From Anastrepha obliqua (Eukaryota; Arthropoda; Insecta; Diptera; Tephritidae), in the NCBI RefSeq assembly GCF_027943255.1, contig NC_072893.1, positions 115,629,784-115,693,783 on the forward strand: a stretch of DNA of 64,000 nt, in the 5' to 3' direction. The notes beneath the pieces are model-generated. The model was not told the DNA's origin. It saw only the letters and a program-made list of their open reading frames with translations, and ran no database searches. Both the position numbers and the translations under genes were made by a program. Of this stretch, positions 48,266 through 59,770 are shown piece by piece. The stretch's first letter is position 1, and every line of letters starts with the position of its first letter.

Positions 48266-50040
48266 TTTTAGAGTAGACTTTTAATGTAAAAAAAAAAATC
48301 CAATGAACAAAATCACCTCAAATATTTAGCTAATTTTGCGTCCAATTTCGCTACCACTTTAGTTAAATGTGAGCTAAAAAACTAAAAATCTTAATCTTAG
48401 TGCACGTAGTTCTCAATAAAACAAAACTTTTTCACATATAACTATTTTCATCAGATAAAAAATGTTTAAAAATAAAAATTTTACGAATTCCAAAAAAATG
48501 TTCATCAAAATTTTCAATATATTATCAGAATCTTTACACAACTTCTGGGTATGCAGATTTATAGCCCATTCAATTGTAGTAGGTATATTAAAATGTAAAT
48601 TTAAGTCACTCGAAAATCGCATTGATTTTTAAAAAAATTTTTTTTGTATATTACGTTGAGCTTTTTCTTCCATATAAAAGGCTTACGAAGATGTGTTTAG
48701 CCTGAAAAGTATTGGAAGCATTGTAAAACATTGTAAAAAGATAAAGTCACTTAATTATGTGAGCACAAGTGTATGTGAATATGTGTTAAATATGTATTCA
48801 ACTATCTTTACCAACCGTGATTGTTGCAAATAACAAATACTGCAAAGGTGCACTCACCTCAACACCGCAAGTAAGCCAACTCGCACCTCTGCCTCTGCCG
48901 CTACCTCAGCAACTTACCATGAAAATCTTTGCTCGATGCCTTTTTGTGCAATTTTCAAAAGTTTTCCACAGCAATACAAACACAAGCACACACACACACA
49001 CACCTCTATATATACGCATATATTGTACTTTGGCATTAAATGAGATTGCCGGTGTTTTGTGTTGACGCAAATATGATAATTGGCAAATTTGACAAGGGAA
49101 TTTTTCTTAAACTTGTAATAGCAACAACAACAGCAACTCAACCACTGTCAAATGGAGCAACCCCAAAGGCGCTCAAATATGTACTCGTGCATATGCGTTT
49201 GTATTATATGATCCATACATACATCGGCACATTTTCAAGCGGTGTAAGATTTTCATATGTGAAATTGTAAATATGTACATATATATGCGCACTTTTCGAA
49301 AAAGATATTCACAAATATGTGTGCATAAATAATATAACATAAAAATATTCATCTACACATACATACATACATACATATGCGCTTACTGTCATATTGAAAA
49401 TTTTCAAATAACGTCAAAGACAAGACAAAGTTTTCAACTGTTTCCACAAGAAATATTTATGCAAGTACATACATATACACACACACCTATGTACATATGC
49501 ATGTGTTCTTCTTGTATATCCATATGTATGTATGTACGTGTTCACGATTTTATGACTTGCGGGAATGTGGCTACAAATGGTTGTTATTGCTTTTATTATG
49601 AGACTGCTTGCTCTTGATTTTTTGTTATTGTTGCTTTGTTGTTTTGGGCGTGCATGATTTTTTAATGACAGGCGCAGTCACACACACACACATTCGCACG
49701 CAGTCATATGTACATCTACATACATACCTTTATAAACAAATACAAGGGTATGTAATTGTTTCATGTGTGTTCGAAATTAATTTTATTTTACTTTGGGGCG
49801 GTTTTTAATTGATGAGCAAAAATTGGCGGTTACGGTGCTGTTTTTACTCCTGCTTGCTTATCAAGTCTGTGGCAGTAAGAATAATAGTGTATATTTTAAT
49901 ATTAAATTTTGCGTCTATTCATTTTCAGAGATGGAAAAATTATCCTTCCGTGGGTTAAAAGAAACAAATCACTTGCAAGTCCCTTTTGATATTTTGTATA
50001 TATAGCAATTAAAACTTTGGTATTTAAAGTAGTTAATCAA
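48266..50040. other. cut intron, unique segment
   Basis: A/T-rich sequence, then CACA/CATA microsatellites (48984-49005, 49355-49380, 49680-49692). No gene recognised. Confidence 0.5.
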
Positions 50041-50043
50041 AGT

Positions 50044-50496
50044 TGTAATGATTAGATGTAATGATTGGATGTATTGATTACACGTAATGAGTGTAGGTAA
50101 TGATAACATGTGATCATTAAATGTAGGATTACATGTACTGATTGAGTATAATTATTACACGTAATGAGTGCGAATAATTATTGCATGCAGTGATCACATG
50201 TAATGATTGGATGTAATGATTACATGTAGTAATTACATGCACTGATTAAGTGTAATGATTACATGTAGTGATTACATGTAGTGATTAAATGTAATGATTA
50301 CAAGTAATGAGTGCATGTAATGATTATATGTAGTGGTTACATGTATTGATTTCGTGTAATGATTACATATAATAATACATATAAATATACATGCATTACT
50401 ATAAGTAAATAAATGATTACAATGGTGTGCGAAAAATTAGTGTCATTACATGTAATGATTACTTCATGAATGCACATTATATGTAATCATCTAATG
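50044..50496. repeat. Minisatellite of TGTAATGATTACA-type units
   Basis: About 450 bp built from variants of a ~12-13-bp word, TGTAATGATTACA, mixed with TGTAGTGATTACA and GTGTAATGATTACA. TAATGATTA occurs at least six times. The unit is itself palindromic and contains TAAT/ATTA homeodomain-type cores. The tract ends about 190 bp before the acceptor of the cut exon at 50688. Whether it binds anything is unknown. Confidence 0.85.
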
Positions 50497-50687
50497 ATTC
50501 CTTCTCCTAAAATAAAAGTCTAGCATTTACGTACACAATTAAAGATACAATCACATATTATTATCGCTAATTTTGGGAGAAAAAATCCCATCATTCACAC
50601 TATTTGAAATTCCTAAAAATTTCACTCCAGCCCCCATTGGCCGCCTACTTCTAATATTTATATACTTTCTTCGACCTTCTTCTCCAG

Positions 50688-51247
50688 ATTAAAGCACTCA
50701 TCGAAGAGGTACAACGCCTGCGCACACTCGAGCAAACACAATTCACACAAATACAACGACTTGAAGATCATTTGGAAGTGAAACGTCAGCACATTATGCG
50801 TCTGGAAGCGCGTCTTGATAAGCAACAAATCAATGCAGCGCACGCCGAAGCGGCCACAGCCACAGCCAACAGCGCAATAGCAATCACAACAACAGCCTCC
50901 TCAACTGTGCCAGTGACACATGTTGTCAACGATGACGATGATGATGATGATGATAATTGTGAGGATGACGAGGAAGATGCAGTAGCTGCCAGTGCTGATG
51001 TACCAGTTGCCAAAATTGATTTAACCACAACAACAACAACAGCAGCCACAGATCGCATCGAAGATGCTGCTACAGAGATTGTAGCTGATGTTGAACTAGC
51101 GGCCGATCGTGAATGTGAGAAGTTAACAACAGCGACGGAAAAAACAACGGCGACGACCACGACGACAAATAATAGCAGCAGCATAACTACAGCAGCAATT
51201 GAAACAACAACACCAGTTGGCGAGATTAAAATCAAAAAGGAAAACCA
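50688..51247 (+). CDS. ct: cut (ct) orthologue, internal coding exon with conserved coiled coil and acidic/Thr-rich linker
   Basis: Cut is a nuclear CUT-homeodomain transcription factor that in flies sets external sense organ, wing margin, Malpighian tubule and sensory-neuron dendrite identity. This exon encodes about 187 residues. Residues 1-50 form a heptad-rich coiled coil (starting IKALIEEVQRLRTLEQ and containing EVKRQHIMRLEARLDKQQ) that I recognise as the conserved N-terminal block of Cut/Cux proteins. After it come an Ala/Thr-rich stretch, a run of eight Asp with more acidic residues, Thr-rich low-complexity sequence, and a terminal IKIKKEN. The acceptor is ...TTCTCCAG before 50688 and starts in phase 0. 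The donor is CCA|GTGAGT after 51247 and leaves two bases (CA), completed to a His codon by the next exon. The junction reads KKENHSPLDLD, matching the family. The in-frame TGA just after the exon lies in the intron. Seen: frame, splice sites, coiled coil. Known family: Cut. Confidence 0.94.
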
Positions 51248-51543
51248 GTGAGTCTTAAAGTTTGATATGCATACATTTTTCAATGGTTAAATAGTTTTGG
51301 GAAAAATAATAATAATTGAAAAACAAGTGGCAGCACAAAACACTTGAAAAATGCTGTTAATGTTAAATCGAATTTGATTTTTTTCTGTTTTAATATTTTT
51401 CTCAAACAATATGAAACAAATCGAACACTTGTCTAGAAATAGAGAAAATTTTAATTTTTTTTTTTAACAATAAATCTTATCTATAAACTTATATCTTATT
51501 TTTGTTTTTGTTATTTTTCTTACGATTCTTCACCCATACACAG
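51248..51543 (+). other. cut intron between the coiled-coil exon and the Ala-rich exon
   Basis: A 296-bp A+T-rich intron with donor GTGAGT and an acceptor preceded by a T-rich tract. Its phase joins the flanking exons to read KKENHSPLDLD. I see no internal motif of note. Confidence 0.9.
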
Positions 51544-51725
51544 CAGCCCACTCGATTTGGATGTGATTAGTCAGCAATCAGCTATCGCTGCTGCTGCAGC
51601 AGCCGCTGCAGCCGCCGCATGCGCCAATGATCCGAACAAATTCCAGGAATTGCTGCTTGAAGGCACCAAAGCGTTGGCGGCTGCCGAGGCGCTCAAGAGT
51701 GCTGTCGCTGCAACCGGTGCAGAGG
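51544..51725 (+). CDS. ct: cut (ct) orthologue, small Ala-rich internal exon
   Basis: This 182-nt exon encodes SPLDLDVISQQSAI, a run of eleven Ala, CANDPNKFQELLLEGTKAL and a short Ala-rich tail. The order poly-Ala then CANDPNKF is diagnostic for fly Cut. The acceptor is ACACAG before 51544; an alternative AG three bases downstream (exon from 51547) would remove one Ser without changing frame. The donor is GAGG|GTAAGT after 51725 and leaves one base (G), which the next exon completes as GGA (Gly). A 296-bp intron separates it from the previous exon. The open frame reads on through the donor for some distance, but that part is intron. The segment lies between the coiled coil and CUT repeat 1; I know no assigned biochemical activity for it. 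Confidence 0.92.
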
Positions 51726-52653
51726 GTAAGTATGCATGTAATGAAGGCTTTTTTTATCGCTTCCTCCAACGCGCTTCTTCTTCTTCCTCTACTTCAACTT
51801 ATTGTTCTCCTTGGTTCACTCTTCACTTGTTTATCTGCTGTGATATCTGTTGCACATTTTATGTTTTTTTTTTTATTAAGAAACAACAATGATTTTACAC
51901 AAATATTTATGGTGTTGTTAATAAATTTGATTGTTACATTTTTTCTTATTTTACTATTGTCACCTTTGTTCTTTTATCTGTTGAGCACCTCGCTTCACAC
52001 TCACACATACAAATATGTAGAGACCTTTTCTACTGCTGCTGGTGCCTGTTTAACTTACTTTGACTCTTTCAATATTCAAAATTGATAACAGTGATGCAGA
52101 CAATGATTGTAAATATAAATTTGAATGAGTAATAATTATAATTCTTATGTTGCAATGGAAGCCTTGAAGTTGATTAAATTTTTTTGTTTATAAAAATGAT
52201 AAGCTTAAATGAAGAAAATTTAATAATTGGAGTAGTGCAGCCCAAAAATTTAGCACAACTAAGAAAGTATTTTGTCTAACACGTACCTTAAGTAAAAAAC
52301 AAAAAATATTATATTTTTAATTTTTTTATGCGATATAATATTTTTATATTTATTTTTTTATATATATTAATATAATTTTTTATTTTCTTTTTAATTACAT
52401 TTCTTACTCCCAGGTTTGACCTCACTTTTTTTTATAACAGAAAACACCAAATACAGTCAGCAAAAAGAATTGTCAAAAATCAAAACCATTTTTTAACAAC
52501 TTCGTACCGCTAGTTTATTATCCCAAATTCAATAGGCTATAAAAATACATACTCGAAATTTTTGCGAAAATTCTAATTAAAAAGGTTTAAATTTTGATGA
52601 AAATTTGCTGAGTTATTTTTTTTAATACGCACAAAGTTCGAAACTAGTACTTA

Positions 52654-53435
52654 CCGTGTACTCTCTTTTAAGCGGACACCTAAGGGACTGAAAAATTGGA
52701 GAGGACAGTGTAGAAAAAGTTAATAATAAGTTATGGGAGGGTTGTCCGCTCAAACGAAAAAAATGTTTAAAAATTCTTATGAATTTGTGGTATATACTGA
52801 AACAGTGTCCGCTTATGTGTATGTATAAAAATTAAAAAAAAGGTAATAATAAGTAAGAAGGTGCAAATTTTCATCTGGAACAAAGAAACATTTTTTTTCT
52901 TAATCTAGATAAGAATAGCTAGAGAAACACTTAGGGGATTTAAAAAATATTTATTTTTGTGGAATTAGCAAGCATTTGAAGGAAAAAACTCTATTTTGGA
53001 CTAAAAAAACGGCACTTAAATAATTATAACAATCGATTAAATTAATCTATCGAAAATCCCCTACGCTCTTCTCTTAAAAAGGTTATTATACAGACGTAGT
53101 GAAAAACCTGATTAAAAATATTTAAAATTGTTTGAGTTATGCTGCGTGCCAATTTCAGAAAACGTGTTTTGAGAAAAACGCGTTTAAAGTTTGGAAATTT
53201 GGAGAAGTCGTTAGGTAGCAGTCACAAACGCTTGGTTAAAAGCTTAAAATATTTATGAAATAGACTTCGGTAACGTATAAAACTTTTTGTTCTGTATTTT
53301 AAAAGGTTCAAAGAATTTTTTAAGCTTATAAAAAAAATCAATTTTTTGAAATTTCTACAGTGGTGTTACCCCTTAAGGATTAGTGGTAAAAAAGTGTCCG
53401 CTTATGGAAGATGTCCGTTAGGAGCGAGTACACTG
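52654..53435. mobile_element. Candidate TA-flanked DNA transposon relic (~780 bp)
   Basis: The left end after TA reads CCGTGTACTCTCTTTTAAGC and continues GGACACC. The right end read inward reads CAGTGTACTCGCTCCTAACG and continues GACATC. About 20 of the first 24 bases match, and TA flanks both sides. GTCCGCTTATG words are repeated inside (near 52800 and 53395). There is no transposase frame, so it is a non-autonomous relic, most likely of the Tc1/mariner/pogo group. Confidence 0.6.
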
Positions 53436-53932
53436 TATATGGTTTTTGTAGGAAAATATATGGAAGAATATTTTTTTACCAAAAAATTAATAATATTAAA
53501 TAAATAGTCAAAACTTATCAATAAGTAACTAAGCTATTTTTTAAGCAGTATATTTAATCATTTTCGTATAGACTAAGCGAACGCAAATAATTTTTTTTAG
53601 TTTTTTTATCGATTTTTTAATGATTGCCATTTTGATGTTATATAATATTAATAATAATATAATATATGATTTCTTTTTATGCAATTTTTAATTTTTTTTT
53701 CGTGCAAACAAAAAAAATTTCGCTCTACATAGATTTTTGATTTTCAAGAAATATTAAGTTGCTAAATTTCGTTCTTAAATTTATTATTTATATGTTATTT
53801 ATTACTTAAATTTTCCATGACACATTTTTTTCACTATATTGAATATAAAAAAAATTTGTAAACTTTTAATTTTTTAACTTAAGAGTTTATTTCCTAGAAA
53901 TTTGGTACAGAATTTTTTTCCGCTATATTTAT

Positions 53933-54090
53933 TGAATATTCGTTTAAATATTAAATAGTTTTTTTCCACTAATCCCTAAATATTCGTTTAAATATTAAAT
54001 ATTTTTTTCCAGTAATCCTTAAATATTCGTTTAAATATTAAATAATTTTTTCCACTAATCCTTAAATATTCGTTTAAATATTAGTTAATA
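53933..54090. repeat. 43-bp tandem repeat, about four copies
   Basis: AATATTCGTTTAAATATTAA recurs with CGTTTAAATA at 53941, 53985, 54028 and 54071 (43-44 bp apart), separated by TTTTTTCCACTAATCCTTA-type words. Confidence 0.85.
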
Positions 54091-54639
54091 ATAAAATAAA
54101 TCTTTTCACTGATCCATTTTTTTTACTTAAAATTTAATAATTTTTTCCCCTTTAAAAATTTGTGCGCTGCATTACTCCCATAAACTAACCGGCATACTTT
54201 TTTCACTTTCTTGCCTGCAACCGTAAAAATATTGCACTAATACAAAAATTAACAACTTATATATAAATGCATACATACATACAAAGGCACACAGCTTACA
54301 CACATACACACCGTAACTCGCTTCTACTAAATCGCTTAACTGTTCAAATTACTACACTTATCTGTCCTCACCTCAATCTACTTACAAGTATGTATGTGTG
54401 TGTGTAACAGAATAAATCACTGAAATAAAAACCAAATAAGAGTTGCACATTTATGACTTTTTCAATATTAATAAATCAACAATGTAATTGAGTGCCCACA
54501 AGCAACAAACACAAGAAGAAGAAGAAAAAAGTCAACAAACACAAATTTCAGACAACAAATAATAATAAAATCATTACTGCTATTTGCATGGAGGAAAACA
54601 TTTTTTTTTTTAATTTATGAAAAAAAAAAATTATTAAAG

Positions 54640-54990
54640 GTGTTGCGTGCGTGCACATGTGTTGTTGAAGTGTATGCGTGCTGGTGGCATGCGTTTGCAA
54701 AAACAAAATATATTGAACAAGACGAATTGGCGACCGCTGCCAATTGCTGCTGCCTTCGATTCGATGCAAACTGTTGTGGGGGCTGCAGTGACAGTGGCGT
54801 GGACGACGATGACGCTTGCGACGACGGCGCGCTAGCGAGCGGCACAACTCATAAGAACTAAAAAGTGGCGCCAAGCATTTTATGACCCGGCGATGTGTGC
54901 TGTGTCAACACCAGCGTATTCACGGTTTCCCCACTGTGGCGCTGGCAACGACCGCAATAGCAGCAATAAAGCGCGACAGTTATTGGCAAA
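54640..54990. promoter_or_regulatory. G+C-richer island inside a cut intron, possible regulatory element
   Basis: In an otherwise very A/T-rich intron this ~350-bp stretch has complex, CpG-containing sequence (GACGACGATGACGCTTGCG, CGACGGCGCGCTAGCGAGCG, GACCCGGCGATGTGTG). Open frames exist on both strands, as expected from composition, and none resembles a known protein. It could be an enhancer or an alternative promoter; nothing in the sequence decides this. Confidence 0.3.
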
Positions 54991-57157
54991 TAAGAACAGC
55001 AAAAACAACAAAAACAATTACTGACACATATACGTTTATCTACTCCTACTCCTTTGCTCTTCTTTTCTCACTTCTTACAAGCATAAAGACTTACTTTTTC
55101 ATTGAAAACAAAAACCAACAAAAAAGCAAAAAAATTAAAAAAAAAATACAACAAAAGCAACAAAAGTTATTTTCTTACTTACATACTACATACATAAAAA
55201 TAATATAATAAATACATTTATGGATGTTGGTGCATGCATGTTGCAAATACACATTTTTCTTAGCATAATTTTAAAAAAGACGCAAGCGAAAAAATAAAAT
55301 AAAAAAATTTAAAAAAATACAAATATAAAAGCAAAAACTTAACAAACAAAAAACAACAAGGAACTGCAAGAAAAAATCTAAATCGATTGCATATTGCGTA
55401 ACCAATGAAAATGTTGCTGAAACATGTTGCTGCAACAAGGCAAAAAGAAAATTCATAAATTATCGATTTCTACTAATTGGCAAAATCTGGCGAAATTAAG
55501 TCTGAAACTGCAGAAATTGCTTGCACTTTTTGGAATTTGGCGTTCATTGTTGGCAAAAATGAAGAAAATGGACTCAGCTGAGCTTATCTGCTGGCGGCTA
55601 TATTTCTTTGAAAGGAAACGAGAAAACAAAAAAAATGATTATAGGTCAATTACTATTTTTTTAGAATATTGGTTACTAAAAACACTGCTATTTAAAACTT
55701 TTTCGCTGTCCTGGCGCGCAATGGTTTGAAATATAAATAAATTGAACATTTATATTTAAAAATATATTAAAAAAATTTAGCACATGAATTTAAAAAAAAT
55801 TTAATTTTTTGAATTGCGACTATAGAACTGAAAAAAATTACAAGTTAAGAAATTTCTATAATTTTAAAAGCTCATAACTTGAAATTCCCAAATTCCCACG
55901 GTTTCCTAAGAAGCGGTGGCGTCGTGTGACAGCCGTCTTTTAGCGGTGCACAGAAATGTTAATTTATACGACTGTATTTTTGCAGTGATAGGTTCAAACA
56001 GTGGGTACTTACATAGTATTAAACTTCGCTTTTTTAATTAAATAAAAAATAATAATAAATGATTTATGCTGCGGTGTGATGAGGAATGATCTAGACTAAG
56101 TATATTTAGAATTTACACAGGCCATATTTCAGTGACGTCAGCCACTGCCATACTATGGCACTGCTTACTTATAAAACCGTAGCTTAACTGTGTAAAAATG
56201 TAAGGCTTTAACTTTCAGAAATTTAAAGTTTTTGATTCATTTTAAAGCAATTTTCATATTCATTCAATTCCTTAAATGCATTTTGTTGTTGGGTTGCCAT
56301 GATGTTTGCCATTGCCATTAAGCCATGTTGTTTGCACTTAATTGTGAACAGACCCATTATAAAATACAAAAACAAAAAAACAATTTAGAAATTTAGAAAT
56401 TTCACAAATTTTACGTTCATGAGATAGTTAAACTGTAGTTTTAAAAAATTTAAAAGTAAAAAAAAAATGTAAATCTTAAAAATATTTATAAAATTAAACT
56501 ATTTTAAATTTCGAGAAATCTTATAAATTTCTACGAAAATGATACTATTATTCAATTTCAGATACAAAAAAATAACTTGCATTCAAAAATTGTCTCGAAA
56601 ATAATTTGATCGAATTTTTTACTTTCGCAAATAAAAAATAAATTGCATTTGAAAATTTTAAATTCAGCAAATGAAAAAATTCAAATTGGAAATAAATTTT
56701 ATATTTTAAAATAAATTTTTATACATTTTAAAATACCTACAAATTTTCTCGTTCCACTTAAAACTATTTTGTGATATTTGGAAGTGCAATATTTGCTTGT
56801 ATACCTATGTCAAATAATCCGAAATAAAATATTTTAAAACTTTCAAAGCTTCTGTGCGCAACTCAGTATTAAATCTTAAAAATAATCTATTCATACTCCT
56901 CAATTTTTGTACGCCTCTTCTTGTATTAGTAACCAATATTCAGAACAGCCCCATTAACCTCCAGTTTCCCCCATTTATGAAACCAACTTTCGATCAATCA
57001 AAATATGATTTTTATAAATATTTTCGAAAAGAGAAAAGATGCCAAAAAATTCGCTTTCTTTTAACCACTACATTAACCATTTGTGATATGAATTTTGAAA
57101 TTTGTTGTTGACAACAACATTTTTGTGTGCTGTGTCTGTTTGCTCTGTGTTCCACAG

Positions 57158-58867
57158 GAACAACAGTTGCTGCCAGCCAACAAATGGACAACGCTGACGA
57201 CGGCGATGTCGCAGCCAGCAGCAACAATTGCAACAATAGCAACGTTAGTAAAGAGGACGACGATGGCAAACTGTCGTCTCCGACAAGAATGACACAATTG
57301 CCTATTATGCCAAAAATACCCAAAATCGAAATTGTCGACGACGACGACGATGATGATGCTGGCGAGCATAGCAACATACATGAGTCCGCCAACAATGAAT
57401 TGCCTGAAAATGAAAATCTAGTTGCGGCTTGTGAAAGTGCAGCTGAGAATGTGGAAGAAACCGCACAGCTGCCCACAATCGATGTGGACGCCTTAGAGAC
57501 TGCGGGTAGCGATTGCGCATCTGACAACGGCGCCTCGGAGAAGTCCGAATTGCAAGCTTTGCAGCAACATGTTGCCGACTCCACCGCAGCCGCCGCCGCT
57601 GCTGCTACAGTATTCGATGAGAATATGGATGCTTTTGGCTCATTACTCGGCGAAGAGCTTGTAAGTTCATATTGGCGTGGTTTTAAGATGCCCACGTCAA
57701 CGAGTAACAATAATGGCAGCGGCTCCTCGCTTGCTACGAAAACTCCAAACGCCAATAGCATATTTGCCAATCAATTGCAGCATCGTTTGCCGCCACCGCA
57801 GCCGCCACATCAGCAACAGCATCATCATCATCATCTTCAACAGCAGCAGCATCACCATCCGATGCAACACCACCAACACTCTGCACTAATGCCACACCAC
57901 TTGCACCATCACCATCACCAGCAACAGCAGCAGCAGCAACAGCAAACTGCAGCCGCTGCGCAGCAACATGGACCTTCGTCCACAGCGCTGCTCAGCCAAT
58001 TAGTTAATTCCACTTTCTCAACAGCACCACCTACTTCTTCTTCTTCTCTACGTACAGATGCGCTGCTGCCGTCCCACCATCATCACCACAGCCACCATGG
58101 CCAAGGGCCGTCAGCACCGCCGCCTCCACCACCTCCAATGCCGTCACATCATCACCTGCATCAGCCACATCTTAGCGCTGACGCGCACCAGAAATCAAGC
58201 GTGGACGCGCAGCATAGCAACAACAATAGCACCAACCATGAGTTATCAGCCAACGCAAATACGCCGCACGCACTCGACCAGCGCGATGAGCATCACGCCG
58301 CGCTTAACGGCAGCGGCAAGTCAATGTTGGAAGACAACAATAACACTTTGTGCGGCACACCAAATGCGAATGCGCCCAGCGCCGCTGCCATGGCGGCAGC
58401 AATGGCTGCACAACCACATCCACACCTGCCGCCAGGCTATTTGCATGCGCTACCATTCCAATTCCAGGAGCGCGGTCATTTCCGCTTTGCCGACGATTTG
58501 CAGCTGCCACCAGGCGCTTCCATGGCTGGTCGCCTCGGCGAATCACTCATACCCAAGAGTGATCCGATGGAGGCAAAACTGCAAGAAATGCTGCGCTACA
58601 ACATGGACAAGTATGCCAATCAACCGCTGGACACGTTGCATATCTCGCGACGCATACGTGAGCTGCTATCAGTGCACAACATCGGACAGAGACTGTTCGC
58701 CAAATACATACTGGGACTATCGCAGGGCACCGTGTCGGAGCTGCTGTCCAAGCCAAAGCCGTGGGATAAGCTGACCGAGAAGGGACGTGACAGCTATCGC
58801 AAAATGCATGCCTGGGGCTGTGATGATAACGCGGTAATGCTGCTCAAGTCGCTCATACCGAAGAAAG
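57158..58867 (+). CDS. ct: cut (ct) orthologue, large exon with Gln/His tracts and first CUT repeat
   Basis: This exon encodes about 570 residues after splicing at TTCCACAG. Order: an acidic Ser/Asn-rich part (residues 1-165) containing IEIVDDDDDDD, an Ala run near 145, His/Gln-rich tracts (about 210-285), a Pro run (about 325), an Ala-rich patch, a conserved lead-in with LPPGASMAGRLGESLIPK, and the CUT domain from about residue 468 to the exon end (58561-58866). Within the CUT domain I read DPMEAKLQEMLRYNMDKYA, ISRRIRELLSVHNIGQRLFA, YILGLSQGTVSELLSKPKPW and MHAWGCDDNAVMLLKSLIPK, as expected for CUT repeat 1. CUT repeats bind DNA as compact helical domains together with the homeodomain or another repeat. 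The donor AAAG|GTGAGT after 58867 breaks the codon after one base, as in the fly gene. Repeats 2-3 and the homeodomain are absent and must lie further right. Confidence 0.95.
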
Positions 58868-59269
58868 GTGAGTCCATTGAAACAAATTTCAAAATTTCAA
58901 AATTTAAAATTATGCTTACGGTGAAAAGTTTTGACAGCGCAACACACAGGTGACAGGTAGCAAAGCATAGAGTTGCTGGAAATTGTGAGGCGGCAATAGA
59001 AGCTATATGTAACGCTTGGTATTTTCACGTGGTATTAGTAGTTGTTATGTGTTCTTTTCCGTGTCCTTGACAGCTGTCAACCACTGGTATTTTTTAAAGT
59101 ATCTTGCAGTGTAAAATTTTTGATGAAACTTTTTTGGCTGAAGCAAACGTATGAAAAATCACTGAAAAGCAGCAAAACTGGTCATTTTCTAAGGTTGCGA
59201 AAAATTTTATAGGAAAGTTCTGATTATGTACCGAAAAATTAATTTTTTTTTAGATTTTTGTTTTTTTTT

Positions 59270-59770
59270 ACAATAACAAAAATCAAAGTTCCACAAAGTA
59301 TTGGTAGAACCTTTAGAATAATTTTTTTCTTTTTTATATTTAATTTTTAGTTAGGAATTAAAAAATGCTAAGTATGTTTCTGGGCCAAAATACCACAATT
59401 TTTAATTTTTTTAAGAATTACTTTTTTTTTTGTAATATCAAAAGGAAAAATTCCACAAAGAGGTGACTAAACCTTCAGCATACATTTTTTTTAATTTCCT
59501 GTTTAGTTAATTAAAAATACTAAGTATGTTTCTGGGCTAAAATTACACAGTTTACAATTTTTTTTTAGAACAACAATTTATTTAGATATTTTTTTTAGAA
59601 CAACAAAAGTCAAGGTTCCACAATGTGACTACTAAAGCTTTAACATAAAAATTACTCTGTTACATTTTTTTAATTTCATTTTAAATTAGTAATCAAATAT
59701 TTTTTACAGTTACAAAAATTAACCTTCAGCTCCTTTTTTTTTTTAATTTCAAATTTAATTTTTAGTTATT
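59270..59770. repeat. ~163-bp-period array in the intron after CUT repeat 1
   Basis: The word TTCCACAAAG or TTCCACAATG recurs at about 59289, 59451 and 59615. It is followed by ACTAAACCTT/AGAACCTTTAG and, in two units, by CTAAGTATGTTTCTGGGC (59370 and 59520). About three copies, A/T-rich and diverged. Confidence 0.7.

Larger units (their letters stand above)
51726..57157 (+). other. cut intron between the Ala-rich exon and the CUT-repeat-1 exon
   Basis: This 5.4-kb intron has donor GTAAGT and acceptor TTCCACAG. It contains a TA-flanked inverted-repeat element (52654-53435), a 43-bp tandem repeat (about 53933-54090), a G+C-richer island (about 54640-54990) and otherwise long A/T runs. Small open frames here lack recognisable protein content. 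Confidence 0.85.

Noticed and set aside
50786..51283. 165-codon open frame on the minus strand
   Set aside because: Antisense shadow of the first Cut exon; its Val/Ser runs come from the Asp and Thr codon repeats.
57012..57770. 252-codon open frame on the minus strand
   Set aside because: It is the antisense of the acidic/Ala-rich Cut exon; its Ser/Val/Leu composition mirrors Asp/Asn/Ala codons on the plus strand and resembles no protein.
58058..58774. 238-codon open frame in another plus frame of the large exon
   Set aside because: It overlaps the Cut frame that contains the CUT repeat; rich in Arg/His/Thr as expected from frame-shifted His/Gln codons. Kept only as part of the alternative-splicing observation.
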